Origin: Castanea sativa
Taxonomy: Eukaryota > Streptophyta > Magnoliopsida > Fagales > Fagaceae
Assembly (NCBI RefSeq): GCF_040712315.1
Contig: NC_134016.1
Coordinates: 27,289,503-27,353,502 of the forward strand
Direction: 5' to 3'
Length of the DNA: 64,000 nucleotides
Shown here: in pieces, positions 23,048 through 34,519 of the stretch
Position numbering within the stretch: the first letter of the stretch is position 1
Layout: every line of letters starts with the position of its first letter
The notes under the pieces: model-generated
The model's input: only the letters and a program-made list of their open reading frames with translations
Told to the model about the DNA's origin: nothing
Databases searched by the model: none
Position numbers and translations under genes: made by a program

Positions 23048-24437
23048 TGTTAGGATTAGTGCCCTTAAATCCTATTGTATGATGCTATGTATGTTATTAT
23101 TTATGACATTATGTATGACTTAATGTTGTGTTTAATAAAGTTGTTTTATTATTATCTAAAAATAATGGTAACATAAATATTAGGACATTATCATATAGTC
23201 CATGAGATGTATTGTATGTGATTTAGTCACAGAAGATGTAAATCACAAGTTCCTTGTAGACTCAAAATGTAGTTCGTAGTCGGTGATGAAAATTGGGCAT
23301 TTCATCTGCGAAGACTATAACATATCAACTAAGATGATTTGTCTTGATCATGGAAATGGAGATTTCTAGTTGGTATGTTGATATGTTTTAAGAGTTAAGA
23401 CATATTGAACTGGACCGCTGTGAGTTTTATTATTCTCCTAACGTCTTTTAATTGAATAATAAACTCACGACTTGTATTTGCATGAACTCTTAATCCTGAG
23501 AGAATAATGGACTTGATCATGAGGTGTAGGTTGCTTTGATATATCAGGAGTGAGATCTAGAGTAATGATCAAAACCTCAGTATGTTGGGCAACCACATTT
23601 AGTGTTGATGGAACATATATTCTCAAGATGGAATTCAAAGTCTCTTAACGGAGATACAAAATATTCCCTTGAGATAAGTTTAATGGGTTTGTTATTCAGA
23701 GAGTAAGGTCTAACCACTTTAGTAAGGAGTTATTAAAGTATATGTTTATGGAATTGGATTTTATAAATATATGATGAATAACTTAAAGGATTAAACCGGG
23801 TACTCAAGGAATTAAGATGTAGTAATCTATAAAGTGGCAGTCTTCTTTCATGACTTTGTATTACTACGAATATTTTATGGAGGGGTTGCGTGTACAATAA
23901 AGTCTTGGGATATAATTTATAAATAAGGCCTAGAGTGCAACTATATTTATATAGTGATATTAAATATAGTTAATGGTAATTTTGGACTTGTCAAGAGTTG
24001 ACAGAAAAGTTCAAGGCCCATTGGAGCTAGTGTCTTATTGGTCCCTTTTGGTCTCATTCCAAGCCACACACTTAAGCTCAATTGGAAAGGCCCAAAAGGC
24101 CAGCCCAATTAGATAATCAGTTAGATACAAAGGGAAAAACATACAGAATTTTCTGTAAAGAATTTTGTAAGAACTATTACGAAGTGGTGCAAAAAGTGTT
24201 CGACACTTTTTGACATTCTCCCTTTGGAACTGATTGAGAGACCACACATCTTGGGCGTTAGTGGAATTGGAGTGAAGATTGAAAGTGTTCTCAAGTGCTT
24301 CTGATCTTCAGTTTTGAAATTCACCGCTTCAAGGTACACTCTTGTTCTCAAATTCTGAAACTTACATAGTATATGTTAACATTTATAAATAAAGAAGATC
24401 CGTTATTTTTCCGTTGCGTACATGCATTTTTCCATCA
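23048..24437 (+). mobile_element. Solo LTR of family C, copy 3, target duplication CATTT
   Basis: 1390 bp, starts TGTTAGGATTAGTGCCC and ends TTTTTCCATCA. CATTT is present at 23043-23047 and 24438-24442. The left LTR of the Ty3 element shows the uninterrupted site (near 7848), which confirms the boundaries. Confidence 0.92.
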
Positions 24438-24699
24438 CATTTAAGAACCTTAAACAATGATATAGAATAGATTATGAAATGCAACATGTTATGCAAGCTT
24501 TTTAGATCCATGGCCAAATGTTATTTAAAGACTTCAGACCTGTATACTCTTCTGTGTAAAGAAATCATATTTGATATTTAATATGGAAAACAATGTTAAA
24601 AAAATCTAATACCAATTTTTATAAAAAAGATTTTTGATGACAAAATAGAGGTTAGGATTCCAATAAATATTGGTAAGAAAAACTCAGATCTAATTTTAG

Positions 24700-25105
24700 C
24701 TAAGAAAAAGATGATTTTTTTAATGAAAATTAAGATCTAATTTTTATTGATAAAAAAAAAAAGATGAGTTTTAAAGAAAGAATTTCGGATTTGATTTTTT
24801 ATTATGAAAAAGAATGATTTTTAAAGGAAAAATTTTAGATCTAATTTTTAATTATGAAAAAGAATGAGTTTTAAAGGAAGAATTTCATATCTGATTTTTA
24901 ATTATGAAAAAAAAAAAAGAGTTTCAAAGAAAGATTTTAGATCTGATTTTTAATTATGAAAAAGAATGAGTTTTAAAGAAATAATTTCAGATCTGATTTT
25001 TAATTATGAAAAAAGAATGAGTTTTAAAGAAATAATTTTAGATCTGATTTTTAATTATGAAAAAGAATTATTTTTAAAGGAAGAATTTTAGATTTGATTT
25101 TTAAT
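24700..25105. repeat. Tandem repeats of about 50 bp inside the right LTR
   Basis: About seven imperfect copies of a unit containing AGATCTGATTTTTAATTATG followed by AAAAAGAATGAGTTTTAAAGA. The left LTR (8240-8320) has only about two units, so the array has expanded or contracted since the two LTRs were identical. Confidence 0.8.
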
Positions 25106-26014
25106 TAACAGAGAACCATAGATCTAAGATTATATCGTGAACATCCTAAATCTATATGACTGAACATGTGAATCAAACAATCATGGCATTTTTTTATGAT
25201 GAAACAAAGTTTCAAAAGAAAAATCATATCATAAATTACTGTTCACATATTAATATGGAAAGTATAGCTAGAGACGCATGCTAATAAAAGGAAAGGACAC
25301 TCAAACATGCATATTAATAAAGGAGTAAAAGTGATACATGCATCAATTACACGAACAATTTCTACAGGGGGAATTACTTTATAATTAGAAAGAGTGAATC
25401 TCTAATTCTTAAAGTCAATCTTCCAGGGTTTCTTTAATGTTAAGGGGTAGAGGGATGCTGAATTTTGGGTGGTCTCCTTTATTTTTAGAGGTGCATCTGC
25501 TTAAAAAATAAGCTAGGGTTGAAAATTAGCAGATACGAATTAGGTTAGGTTTCATCCCTAAAAAATTGAATCTGATAGGCCTAAACCTAAACCAAGCGTA
25601 TCTGGGCCCGATTTGAAATTTGTGCCAATCGGCATTGTTCAAGTGCCGATCGGAACTCCTTAGTGCTTCGCCCAATTTTGTCTCCTTGTGCGTTTTGGAC
25701 TCTTTTTGGGCGTTTTTTTGAGCCAAGAATTGTACTTAGATGTATTTTATCTTTGAGATAATTATTTTTAAGTATTTTTGAACCAGTAAAATGGATTTTA
25801 TTGAGAATCGTACTTAAATTTGTGCCAATCTAACGGTCTGATTTGGGAACGAGGCATATTATCACAATCATTAGAATCTCAAAATCATTTTTATGTTATG
25901 TGATGAATGATTTAATGCATGAAATGTAATTATGATTTTTTGGTACTTAGAATGATCATTTCAGTCATCTTCCAAGATTAAATTATAGGTGCAAAATTAA
26001 GTGTCTATAGTTGG

Positions 26015-26057
26015 AGCAAGGGGAGTGTCATTGAACAAAGGGACAAACTTAAATGAC
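26015..26057 (+). pseudogene. Right part of the reading frame interrupted by the Ty3 element
   Basis: It reads SKGSVIEQRDKLK and a TGA, in frame with the segment ending at 7463 once one copy of GTTGG is removed. The family is not recognised. Confidence 0.35.
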
Positions 26058-27162
26058 CCAACCTTGACGTATGAGTGAGTGATAGTCGATCTTAGGAAGC
26101 CGATCCAAAGGCTTTAGGTTGTCATATGGGAGGGGAAAAAAAAAACTCCTTACCCTAAACTGCAAACCAAGAAATCACACTCCCAAATAGCCCTTGGGCA
26201 CATAAGTGGGGTCCAAGTCGTCATGAGCAAGACAAGTTAAGAGTGTAAACACAAAATTTCTCAATTTTAGAAAACCAAACAATTGAAAAGAAACATGGTT
26301 TGTAAATATAAATTTGTATTGATGAATAATGAGTACAATCTCCATTTCAATTCATTTACAAAAGAATACCCTTTGATTCTATCTTGACTCAAACAAGAGA
26401 TCTTATTGACTTTGGTTGGAAGATGGATTGAATGGTCTTCACAACAAATCCCTAGCTTTGAGCTTATTAGAGATTTATTGTTCTTCAAGTCTTCAAATGT
26501 GAAGGCTTTTTAGGTTGAAATATCTTCGGGGCTTTATAGGCTTGATCCATTGAGCTTCAAGGATTTGGGATTAGTTGAAGTATTTGGAGACTTTTCAGCT
26601 TAATTCCAATGGAACTTCAAAGAACTTCTTTGAATGTTCTTCGGGTGTTCTTGAGGCAGAAATTCTCCAGAGCTTTGACGTCTTAGAAAAATTTTCTCGA
26701 GTGAGAATTTCTCTAGAGCTTTGGCGTCTTAGAAAAATTGTCTTGAGTGAGAATTTCTACAGAGCTTTATCGTCTTAAAAAAATTGTCTCCAAAATGAGA
26801 GGAGATGTCGTCTATTTATAGCGGTTTTAGAGGATAAGCTCTACTTTGAATTGATATGCTTGAAAATATGTAGTAAACTCTTAATTTGCCAAAATTTTGC
26901 TTAGAGATAATTATATCTATTTATCTATTTTGATAAATATCATATTTTGATAAAGATAATAATAAACAAAGATAAATAATTATCTCTATTTATTTTATTT
27001 ATTTTAATAAAGATAATTATCCATAAATTTTGAATAGTGGATTTATCTTTATCTTGTGGGCAAAGTGACACGTGGCAAATTTCAATATGCCAATGTAATA
27101 TCAATTTAGATGACACATGTCATCATTTGATTTAATTAATTTAATGACATATTAATCTAGAA
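26058..27162. other. No gene recognised; contains a 46-bp tandem repeat
   Basis: Three copies of a 46-bp unit (about 26655-26795) contain AGAGCTTTGGCGTCTTAGAAAAATTGTC. The flanks are AT-rich with many AGATAAT runs (26895-27030). The texture resembles the LTR of another element, but I found neither its partner nor clean ends. Confidence 0.5.
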
Positions 27163-27569
27163 CTAGCTTGTAACCCCATGCATATGCATGGATACATTTA
27201 AAAATATACAATAAGATGCATAATATAATTCTTATATATAATTTAAATACTATTGATAGTCATTTCTATATTTTGTTAAATCTTTAAAAAAAAATTGTAT
27301 GGATATTATTAGGTATCAAATGTAAATTGTCCATTTTAAAAAAAAATTATTGTGAAGCACTTTTTTTTACGATTCATTTATTCTACTCTTTGGTTTTTGT
27401 ACTTAATAATTCACTTGGATGAATATTTATGATATGGTTCCACATTTGATTCTAAAATTAAGAAATAAAACTCTTTAAAAATAAATAATTTAGGATACAT
27501 GGCGCAAAATTGGGACTCTAATTTGGAATTTTAATTTGAGTTTCTCTCAGCTTCACCTATTATTATATA
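27163..27569 (-). mobile_element. Helitron C, short
   Basis: On the minus strand the 3' end is CTAG, preceded about 12 bases earlier by the palindromic hairpin CCATGCATATGCATGG (27173-27188), and followed by T, as expected for insertion between A and T. The other end reads AATAGGTGAAGCTGAGAGAAACTC, similar to the 5' ends of Helitrons A and B. It is only about 400 bp, so non-autonomous. Its extreme 5' bases are displaced by the next Helitron. Confidence 0.7.
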
Positions 27570-28011
27570 CTAGTGTTTAACCTGCGCAATGCGCGGGGTC
27601 ATTTGTAATCTCATACGTAGAAGAGAAATTTAACAACCACAATCAAAATCGATTGAAATTAAATACTCTTTACTCTCCCAAATAGGTCTTAGAAATATTT
27701 CTAATTTCCTGTAACTTGCAATTTGGTGAATATGTTTTAAAATGAAGAGAACCACATGATGAAATTATGTTGATCAATTTTATTACTCAAAATTGCATGC
27801 AAACCTTCAATGTAAGCCTTCAGAGGTCCACTATAAAGTGGAGAAAAATAAAATAGAGGACAATAAGACTACAACACACAACACTACGTTAAAAAATCTT
27901 ATCATATAAATATTTCACATCATACCTGGTGAATGTTACAATTTTAATAGGATAATTTATAAACGAAATATTACAGTTGCAGTAATTTAGTAGAACATTC
28001 AGTTTACTCTT

Positions 28012-28594
28012 CTAAAGAAAATAAAAATAACAATACAATGAAATACACAAACACTTGTACAGTAAGGTAGTATATACATTAGAGCTCAGTTTTTTTTTCT
28101 TTTTTGCTGCATTTTGCTTAGAACTTTTTTGACGTTTTTGAAGCATTTGGAGCGGTATTCTTTCAGGTCTTTCAACAGATGTTTCTCCTATTTCTATTTT
28201 TGGACTGGCAATGTACTTGTCCTTCCTTGATTTTTTTACAATTTCCTCCATTGTGTCCTGCAATAATTTGCATTTTTATGTATCAGTTAGATTTATATAG
28301 TAAATTATGAGTAAACTAATGTTTGAATCATATGGTAAGTAATTATGCTTTAATTACCTGATGCTCTTCAACTTTACATGAGTCATTTTGCTTATGTGAA
28401 ATTTCTATCTCCAAAATCTTTGAAACTGTGTAATTTTCTTTTCCATACTTCAAATTATATTCATCAAGATGCAGTTGGAACAAATATTCGTTGCCAATTA
28501 TTTTTTGAATTTCTTTTGGTATTGTATTCCCATCTAATTTGAAAATCTGTTTGAAAAAAGTTTCATACAATTAGCAATATGTATATGGTGCGTG

Positions 28595-28647
<53 letters not shown>

Positions 28648-28936
28648 TATATTAAATGGTGCATGGATATATGTGTGTGTGTATCTGTGTGTACAACATT
28701 GGTAAAAATGTATTAAAACTTCAGTTTTCAGATAATAAAGATATGGGGCTGACATTTATATATGAGATTACCTCTTCTTGCATCTTTGCAAGTTCTTTTG
28801 CAGTTTTAGATATAATTCTTTCAGTTCCTTTGTCAAACAATATGAATGTGGTTGAACCGGTCTCATCAACATTTATAAAAGCCTGCCAATAAACTGTGCC
28901 CAATGGCCTGAGCAGTACAAAAATTAAAGGAAACAA
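28012..28936 (-). CDS. RPA1-like single-strand DNA-binding protein gene fragment (C-terminal OB-fold exons)
   Basis: RPA1 binds single-stranded DNA in replication, and plant Helitrons commonly carry RPA1-like genes. Three exons are visible. The first (about 28772-28915) has NVDETGSTTFILFDKGTERIISKTAKEL, the hallmark of the RPA1 C-terminal OB fold, and ends GAG/GTAATC. The second (about 28359-28549), after a CAG acceptor, has IPKEIQKIIGNEYLFQL and YTVSKILEI, ending CAG/GTAATT. The third (28012-28261), after TTGCAG, is a Lys-rich tail and a stop. The Cys residues of the zinc motif that precede this region in true RPA1 are not visible, and no upstream DNA-binding domains were found. It is therefore a partial gene, possibly with unrecognised 5' exons up to the leader near 31600. 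All three junctions keep the canonical splice dinucleotides, so recent expression is possible. Confidence 0.7.
28595..28643. repeat. (TA)n(TG)n microsatellite in an intron of the RPA-like gene
   Basis: A TA run passes into about 16 TG dinucleotides, located between the first and second visible exons. Confidence 0.9.
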
Positions 28937-29459
28937 AGTTTAATAAGCATTCTAGTAAATTAGAGGCATACATCAATATTGAAATAATAATAAAATTAAT
29001 TATCAAGAAGAAAAACAACAAAGGCAATTAGAGAAAATGCAGTTCAATCTGAAAAAACACAGTAAATCTCAGGCCAAAGCATTGAAAGAGAGATAATAAA
29101 CATCCGGATTTTAATTCAAATTCAAATAATAAAAAATAGTGGTGAGGATGTGAAATAAGTAAAAGGGAGAATTGGCTGAAGAAATGAATTTGTAAAGACA
29201 GAAGTTAGGTAAAACATGTAAATCAAAGCCAATTAAAACAGGATTACAGTAAATGAATAAAATGTAATTCTAAATATGAGATAAGTAAAAAGGATATCAG
29301 CATTTAAACAAACTGTACTAAACTGTAAAATGGTTTTAATTTTCAATTAACTTGCCAATGTTCCTTTTAAATGAAAAGTTCGGCTGTTTTTTCAAAATTC
29401 AGGCATATATAGAGGTCAATTACGATTTATAGATGGTTCTACTATTCTTGTCCATCCCA

Positions 29460-29578
29460 TAAACATTAATATTCATAACAAATCAATATTCAACCATTAT
29501 TAAATGCCAAACATGTCCTATAAACACTAATATTCATAACAAATCAATATTCAACCATTATTAAATGCCAAACATGTT
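29460..29578. repeat. Tandem duplication, period 61 bp
   Basis: Two nearly identical units containing AATATTCATAACAAATCAAT and AAATGCCAAACATGT follow each other; they differ at only a few bases, so the duplication is recent. Confidence 0.9.
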
Positions 29579-31310
29579 TTTCCTTACATATATTCAATGG
29601 GTAAACCCCATTACGCCACTCACAAAAAAGCTGGGTTATAATAACTCAAAAAGAAATCATTAAAGTAAAGAATATAACACATCAAGTAACAAAATGCTGA
29701 CCTTGGGTACGAGTCTTGACAAAAAAGCAAAACGGTATTTGGATGTCAAGTTTTTATTGACAAAGGTGCCGTTTGTTTAAGAATGTGGCAAATCAAGTCA
29801 ATCCAATACGTGAACATGGTGGAGGTACCAAATGCAGGTCATTAAAAGCATAGCAAAATAAATAAATAAATAAAAGTAATGACAGTCTAACAATTCAGTA
29901 AAATACAAAATAAGAATACATTGAATTAATAAAAATTGAAGGGAAAAGTAGAGTAAAATATGCAAGTCAGAGCCTAATCAAAACTAAACAGATCAACGGA
30001 GAAAATTTAATTCAAATTATGAGATAAATAGAGGGAAAATCAGGCTATCGAAACCTCTTAGTTTGATGCAGAAACTCTTCTTGCAAAATAACCGTGTTGT
30101 ACCTGGCAAAAAACTCAGCATTCAACAAAATGAAAGGGTAAGAAGTTTTTTAAAACTGCAGCAAAGAAAGATGACAGCGAGAATACAAAAGAAGCAAAAG
30201 TAAACATTGTAATATGGTTTAAGTTGCAAAAAATATGAAAGATTGTTTTAGTTCTTAACAATCTATTGGATTTTCAAAAGATGAATTCTATTGGAACAAC
30301 TGCATTGATTTAGTAGTATATCGATCTCAAATTAATGGGAGAAAGGAAAAAAACCAATAAATTTGTGGAGAAAGAGAGAGAGTTATTTATAAGTCCATAA
30401 AGGATGATATAGGTTGAGTCAACTAAATTCTAACTTACACATATTTCTACAGCTACAATATATGAACTACAAACTAATATCGAAGGGAAAATATGCTAAT
30501 TTGGATTACTGAGAAAACAATGACATTTTTGTGCAGGTGCATCAAACTGTATTAGGAAGAAAAAATATCCACAATAGATTAAGTCTACAGTGATGGGGTA
30601 CTAATCTTGATACTCAGTGTGTTCTTTGTAAAAAGATAATTGAAAGTAGGTATCACTTGTTTTTTGATTATTCATTCTCGATGAATATATGGTGAGCCAT
30701 AATAAGGTGGAACCTTAAAAAAATCACAAAGTTCTGTTAGCAAGAGATTATACTCAAGGATAAGAATTGAGTCTAGATTGGCATTCTGCTCTATTATGTA
30801 TCAGTTACTGAAATTCTGTTCAAAACAGAAGAATAAAAAGTTTTATTCTAAAAATAAACAAACTAATCGAAATATTAATGTGTACACCACACAACAGTGT
30901 TTAAGAATTAATCCCTAAATATTTAACGATATAATTTTAAGCAATATATTAGCTATTTAATCAAATACAATAAGGGAAAAATAAAAACATAATATACTGT
31001 CAAAAAAAATTCACTAATTCTTTAAAACAAATATACATTCACAATAAAACAGGGAACATGATTTTTTAGCACAAACAGTAAGGAGAGAGGAGAGGCGGCA
31101 ATTCAAAGAGCTTGAAAAGTTATTAATTAAATAAACAAACGTTCAGAAGCACAAATATTAAAAAAGAATAACCCAATCTAAATCAGATATGACCTCAAAT
31201 TAAAAAAATTTTAAAAATAAAAATAAAAGTTAAAAACCATAAAACAGAAACTGGAAATGGGTTTGACGATGGCAAAATCAAGGGCAAAATCCCTTATGTT
31301 ACCAGGACAT

Positions 31311-31590
31311 AAAACCAAAATTATATTTTATGCATAGAAAAAGGAACAAACCCATCTATTTTTCAAAAGGAGTCAAAAGAACAACCCTAGAAAATTCGGT
31401 AGGAATTTTTTTTTGAAAAACAGATATATAGAAAACTAAGATGCTTAATTATGTAGTATAAACCCAAAATTATAATTTTTGCATAGAAAAAGGAACAAAC
31501 CCATCTATTTTTCAAAAGGAGTCAAAGAAGAACCCTAGAAAATTCGGCAGGAATTTTTTTTGAAAAACAGATATACAGAAAAGGAAGATG
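31311..31590. repeat. Tandem duplication, period about 150 bp
   Basis: Both units contain GCATAGAAAAAGGAACAAAC and CCCTAGAAAATTCGG, followed by a T-run and AAAAACAGATATA. They lie near the 5' end of Helitron A, just downstream (minus strand) of a putative leader exon that ends CTGAAG/GTCAGC near 31598. Confidence 0.85.
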
Positions 31591-32042
31591 CTGACCTTCA
31601 GAAAATTTTTGTTGCAGAGAAGAGATGAAACAGAGCAGAAGATCAAATCGTGATGGCCGGCCATACGAACGTCCACTGGATCCCAATTTCTTTTTCCCCT
31701 TCTTCCCTTTCTCTGTGTCGCAGTATCGGTAGGTGATTTATTTTAGAGAGAGAAGATATTAAACGTAATCTGATGAAAACAGACGGCTAGGTTTTTTTTA
31801 ACTGAAATGGTTTTTTTCCTTTTTTTTTTAAACGGGCTTTATTTTTAATGTAACCCTTCTTGGTTTTTAATTGTCAGACGTGTCAGGGTTGAAAATCCAA
31901 CCATTGTACCGTACAGCTTTTTAAAAAAAAAATTGTATACGTGTTTGAATTTTAAATAGGCAGTTATCCTATTTGTCAACACCTCCTTAAATGTAGGAAC
32001 CAACTTTCTCTCAGCTTCTGCTATTATATATACTAGCTTATA

Positions 32043-32060
32043 GCCCGTGCAAATGCACGG
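32043..32060 (-). terminator. 3' hairpin of Helitron B
   Basis: CCCGTGC-ATTT-GCACGGG, a perfect 7-bp stem, lies 11 bases before the terminal CTAG. This hairpin is the Helitron transposition stop signal, not a transcription terminator. Confidence 0.85.
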
Positions 32061-32879
32061 GATTTTTATAATTGTGCTAGTTGTTTGTTTATAGCATCAT
32101 CAAAAGTACACTTCTTTTTTTATATAACATCATCAAAAGTAAATAATACTTCATCATAATAATATATATTAACATAATTTGAATAACGGGAATAAAATTA
32201 AACTTACAGCAGAAGAAAAACAAAAACCATTCTTCATAACATCATAAAAATTTAGATCCATAGCTCAAAATAACATTTATAATCCTAAAATAAACCAAAA
32301 GTCAAATAGTTTAGCCCTTTGTTTATGGATTTCATGCTTTCTTTGTTAAAAGTCTTTATGGGTCTAATGTTGTAAGCAACCAAGCCATTGAGGATCTTTT
32401 TGCATGCCTAGACATATCAGAAGATTCAAAACAAAATGTTAATGTTAAATTGATTTCAAATGAAGATCACATAAAATATTAATAAGTTGAAGAAGAATGA
32501 ATGATATTCTACACATTCCCATAGGCAGCTCTCATACCTACATAATACTCAACAAAGACTAAAACTTAATTAAAAATTCCAAAAGAAGAAGAAGCTGCTT
32601 CTTTTTATTTCTCCCCAAATCTTATAATTTTGTGGTTCTATTAGGCAAAGTCAGAAAACCTAAGAATGAAAATGTATAACACAAAATGAGGAAATTAGCA
32701 GAGATAGAAAAAAAAAATTTATAGCAACTAAACTAATTTATGAAATTTACAAATGACAAATTTCTCGAATGAGACCAAATAGAAATTCTCCATCAAATGA
32801 ATAATACCCTTCATTCTTCCTCACACCTACACTAAAATTAGAGTCCAGAAGCAAATCATGACCGGTCATGACTTTATTT

Positions 32880-34090
32880 TGTTTTCAAAAGCCTTAAAAT
32901 TTATCCTTTTTTTTTGAGATAAAAGGTAGAAATTTATTTAATGAATATGCAAAACATTACATGTGTAAACAAAATAGGGGGTCCGGACCTCTGACTCTCT
33001 GCTAATAGCAACAATTATACATAAGAACAACAACTTCTGCCTAGCCAAAAAAAACTGAACACTACCTAAATCAAACAGCAACTCTTGCCTAGACAAAAAC
33101 TGAACACTATTTACAGCAAAGAAAGAAACTGATCCACTCCTAATAGCATAACAATTATGCAGAAAACAACAACTTCTGCAGAAACATAAAACAATACATC
33201 CAAAACCTTTAAAACAAAACAGGACAATCTGCTACAAAAACAAAACAATTACTTCATGTGTGTACTTCCCTACTATGAGAGATTACAAAAAAAACTACCA
33301 AAAAAAAAAAAAAAAAAAGAATCTGACTTTATGCAACTTAAAATTACATGACAATTTCAAATAGCAAATCTGCCATTCCTAAGAACCACAATGAATCACA
33401 CCGAACTAAAACTTGCAAGGCAATTTCAAATACCAATCCACCATTCCTAGGTACCGCAGTGAATTAAACCATGAGATTAGAGAAAATTTTACAACCAAAA
33501 AGTTTAAAAGAGAAAAATGGCTACAGGTTTATGAAATAGAAAGTCAGGAAAATATTAGTCATATAATGATGCATAATTAATAGTACATTGGAATCTCAAA
33601 TTCCAAAACCAAACCAATATATAACCCTTAAAAGGAACATTGAATCCAACCTTTTAATCACAAAAGAAAAAAGAAAAAGTTGTAATGAATAATCAAGCCA
33701 CAACATATAAACAAAACAAAATTCCACCTACAACAAATAAAATGCATACTCAATGGTAGATGGGAATCTCAAATTCTAAAACCAAACCAATTCATAAGTC
33801 ATTACCCATAAAAATGACATCGAATCTTAATCTTGGCCCTAAATTTCAATTGCAAAACAAAAAAACAAAAAAAGCTCACAATCCCCAATAAGCTGCAATG
33901 ATACAGAGAAAATCTATTAACAACCCATTATTATGTAATCATCTATTCATAAAATTAATAAATAAAAGTAAATCATCTATAAGTACTCAAATCCAAAACA
34001 CTAAGACACACAATAAAAACAATCATACCTTATTCTTTTGAAGGTAATCGATTTTTCTCTTATATTTCTCTTTTGTGTAATCATATTTTT
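32880..34090. other. Helitron B interior, no gene recognised
   Basis: A-rich on the plus strand with weak repeats, for example two variants of TGCCTAGACAAAAACTGAACAC (33040-33110) and two of GAATCTCAAATTC(C/T)AAAACCAAACCAAT (33590 and 33765). No coding signal is visible. Confidence 0.5.
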
Positions 34091-34103
34091 TTTTTGTTTT
34101 ATT

Positions 34104-34436
34104 TCAATAATCTATAGGAAGTGAATCATATGATTCACAGTATTCAGTATTGTGGAATTGACTAATATGTGTCTTATTTACATTAAATGTATCACTTTTT
34201 GAAACCACTCGATCTAAAATTTTATGCTCAATGTTGCTCGATTTGCTTTGCTGGGTGGTTTTATTTCCTTCCTCTGCGTTTGTAAATACAGGACTTCGAG
34301 TCCATTTCCTTTTGTAACCTCTCTCAAGCCCATAGATATTACAACCAAGTAGCCTAAAGCCAATACTGTTTTTGTCAGTCCTGCTTAAACTGTGAAGCTT
34401 TCCCTCCAAAAAGTAGCTAATGTGGAGATTCTGCAT
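34104..34436 (-). CDS. Unrecognised 110-aa reading frame in Helitron B
   Basis: A polar frame with segments such as GYKRKWTRSPVFTNAEEGNK and KILDRVVSKSDTFNVNK. It has no recognisable domain. It sits in the middle of Helitron B on the same strand as the Helitron, and may be an exon of a carried gene or chance. The sequence upstream (34437-34520) shows no clear acceptor. Confidence 0.3.
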   Translation of the reverse strand: MQNLHISYFLEGKLHSLSRTDKNSIGFRLLGCNIYGLERGYKRKWTRSPVFTNAEEGNKTTQQSKSSNIEHKILDRVVSKSDTFNVNKTHISQFHNTEYCESYDSLPIDY

Positions 34437-34519
34437 CTAGGAACTTGCAAGATGGAAAAGCACATGGAACCTGATTCCACATAACACAATCAATCAGCTT
34501 TGACCTGAGGAAGAAAAAA

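Larger units (their letters stand above)
7464..26009 (-). mobile_element. Large non-autonomous Ty3 (Tat-like) retrotransposon, with nested insertions
   Basis: Two related direct repeats (7464-9702 and about 22785-26009) act as LTRs. Their outer right ends read GTGTCTACA and GTGTCTATA, that is TGTAGACAC at the start on the minus strand, common in Tat-lineage LTRs. GTTGG occurs just outside both ends (7459-7463 and 26010-26014). A polypurine tract sits at 9703-9718, which makes the left LTR the 3' LTR. The interior holds a minisatellite, a PMD gene antisense to the element, and a second gene near the 5' LTR. No gag-pol is recognisable. Tat-lineage elements are known to carry antisense extra genes with a PMD next to the 3' LTR, and to grow tandem repeats there, so the arrangement fits. 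Removing four nested LTR insertions leaves about 10.3 kb. Confidence 0.7.
22785..26009 (-). repeat. 5' LTR of the large Ty3 element, truncated inside and interrupted
   Basis: It matches 7580-9702 starting at TTTCATTAATTGA, includes GGGAAGGTGTTAGGCACCCATTCTGCC (22980), and ends GTGTCTATA before the GTTGG duplication. The first 100 bp of the left LTR and any primer-binding site are missing, so the junction with the DUF7745-like gene is probably a deletion. A solo LTR of family C is inserted at 23048-24437. A short internal segment (25749-25809) is inverted relative to the left LTR. Confidence 0.65.
27570..32032 (-). mobile_element. Helitron A, 4.5 kb, carrying an RPA1-like gene
   Basis: The minus-strand 3' end is CTAG (27570-27573) with an imperfect hairpin, CCCCGCGCATTGCGCAGG, just upstream. 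The 5' subterminal sequence (31873-32032) is almost the same as that of Helitron B (37745-37909), ending AGCTGAGAG and ATATATAATAG. There is no Rep/helicase gene. It has an internal 61-bp duplication (29460-29578) and a duplication of about 150 bp (31311-31590). Confidence 0.8.
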
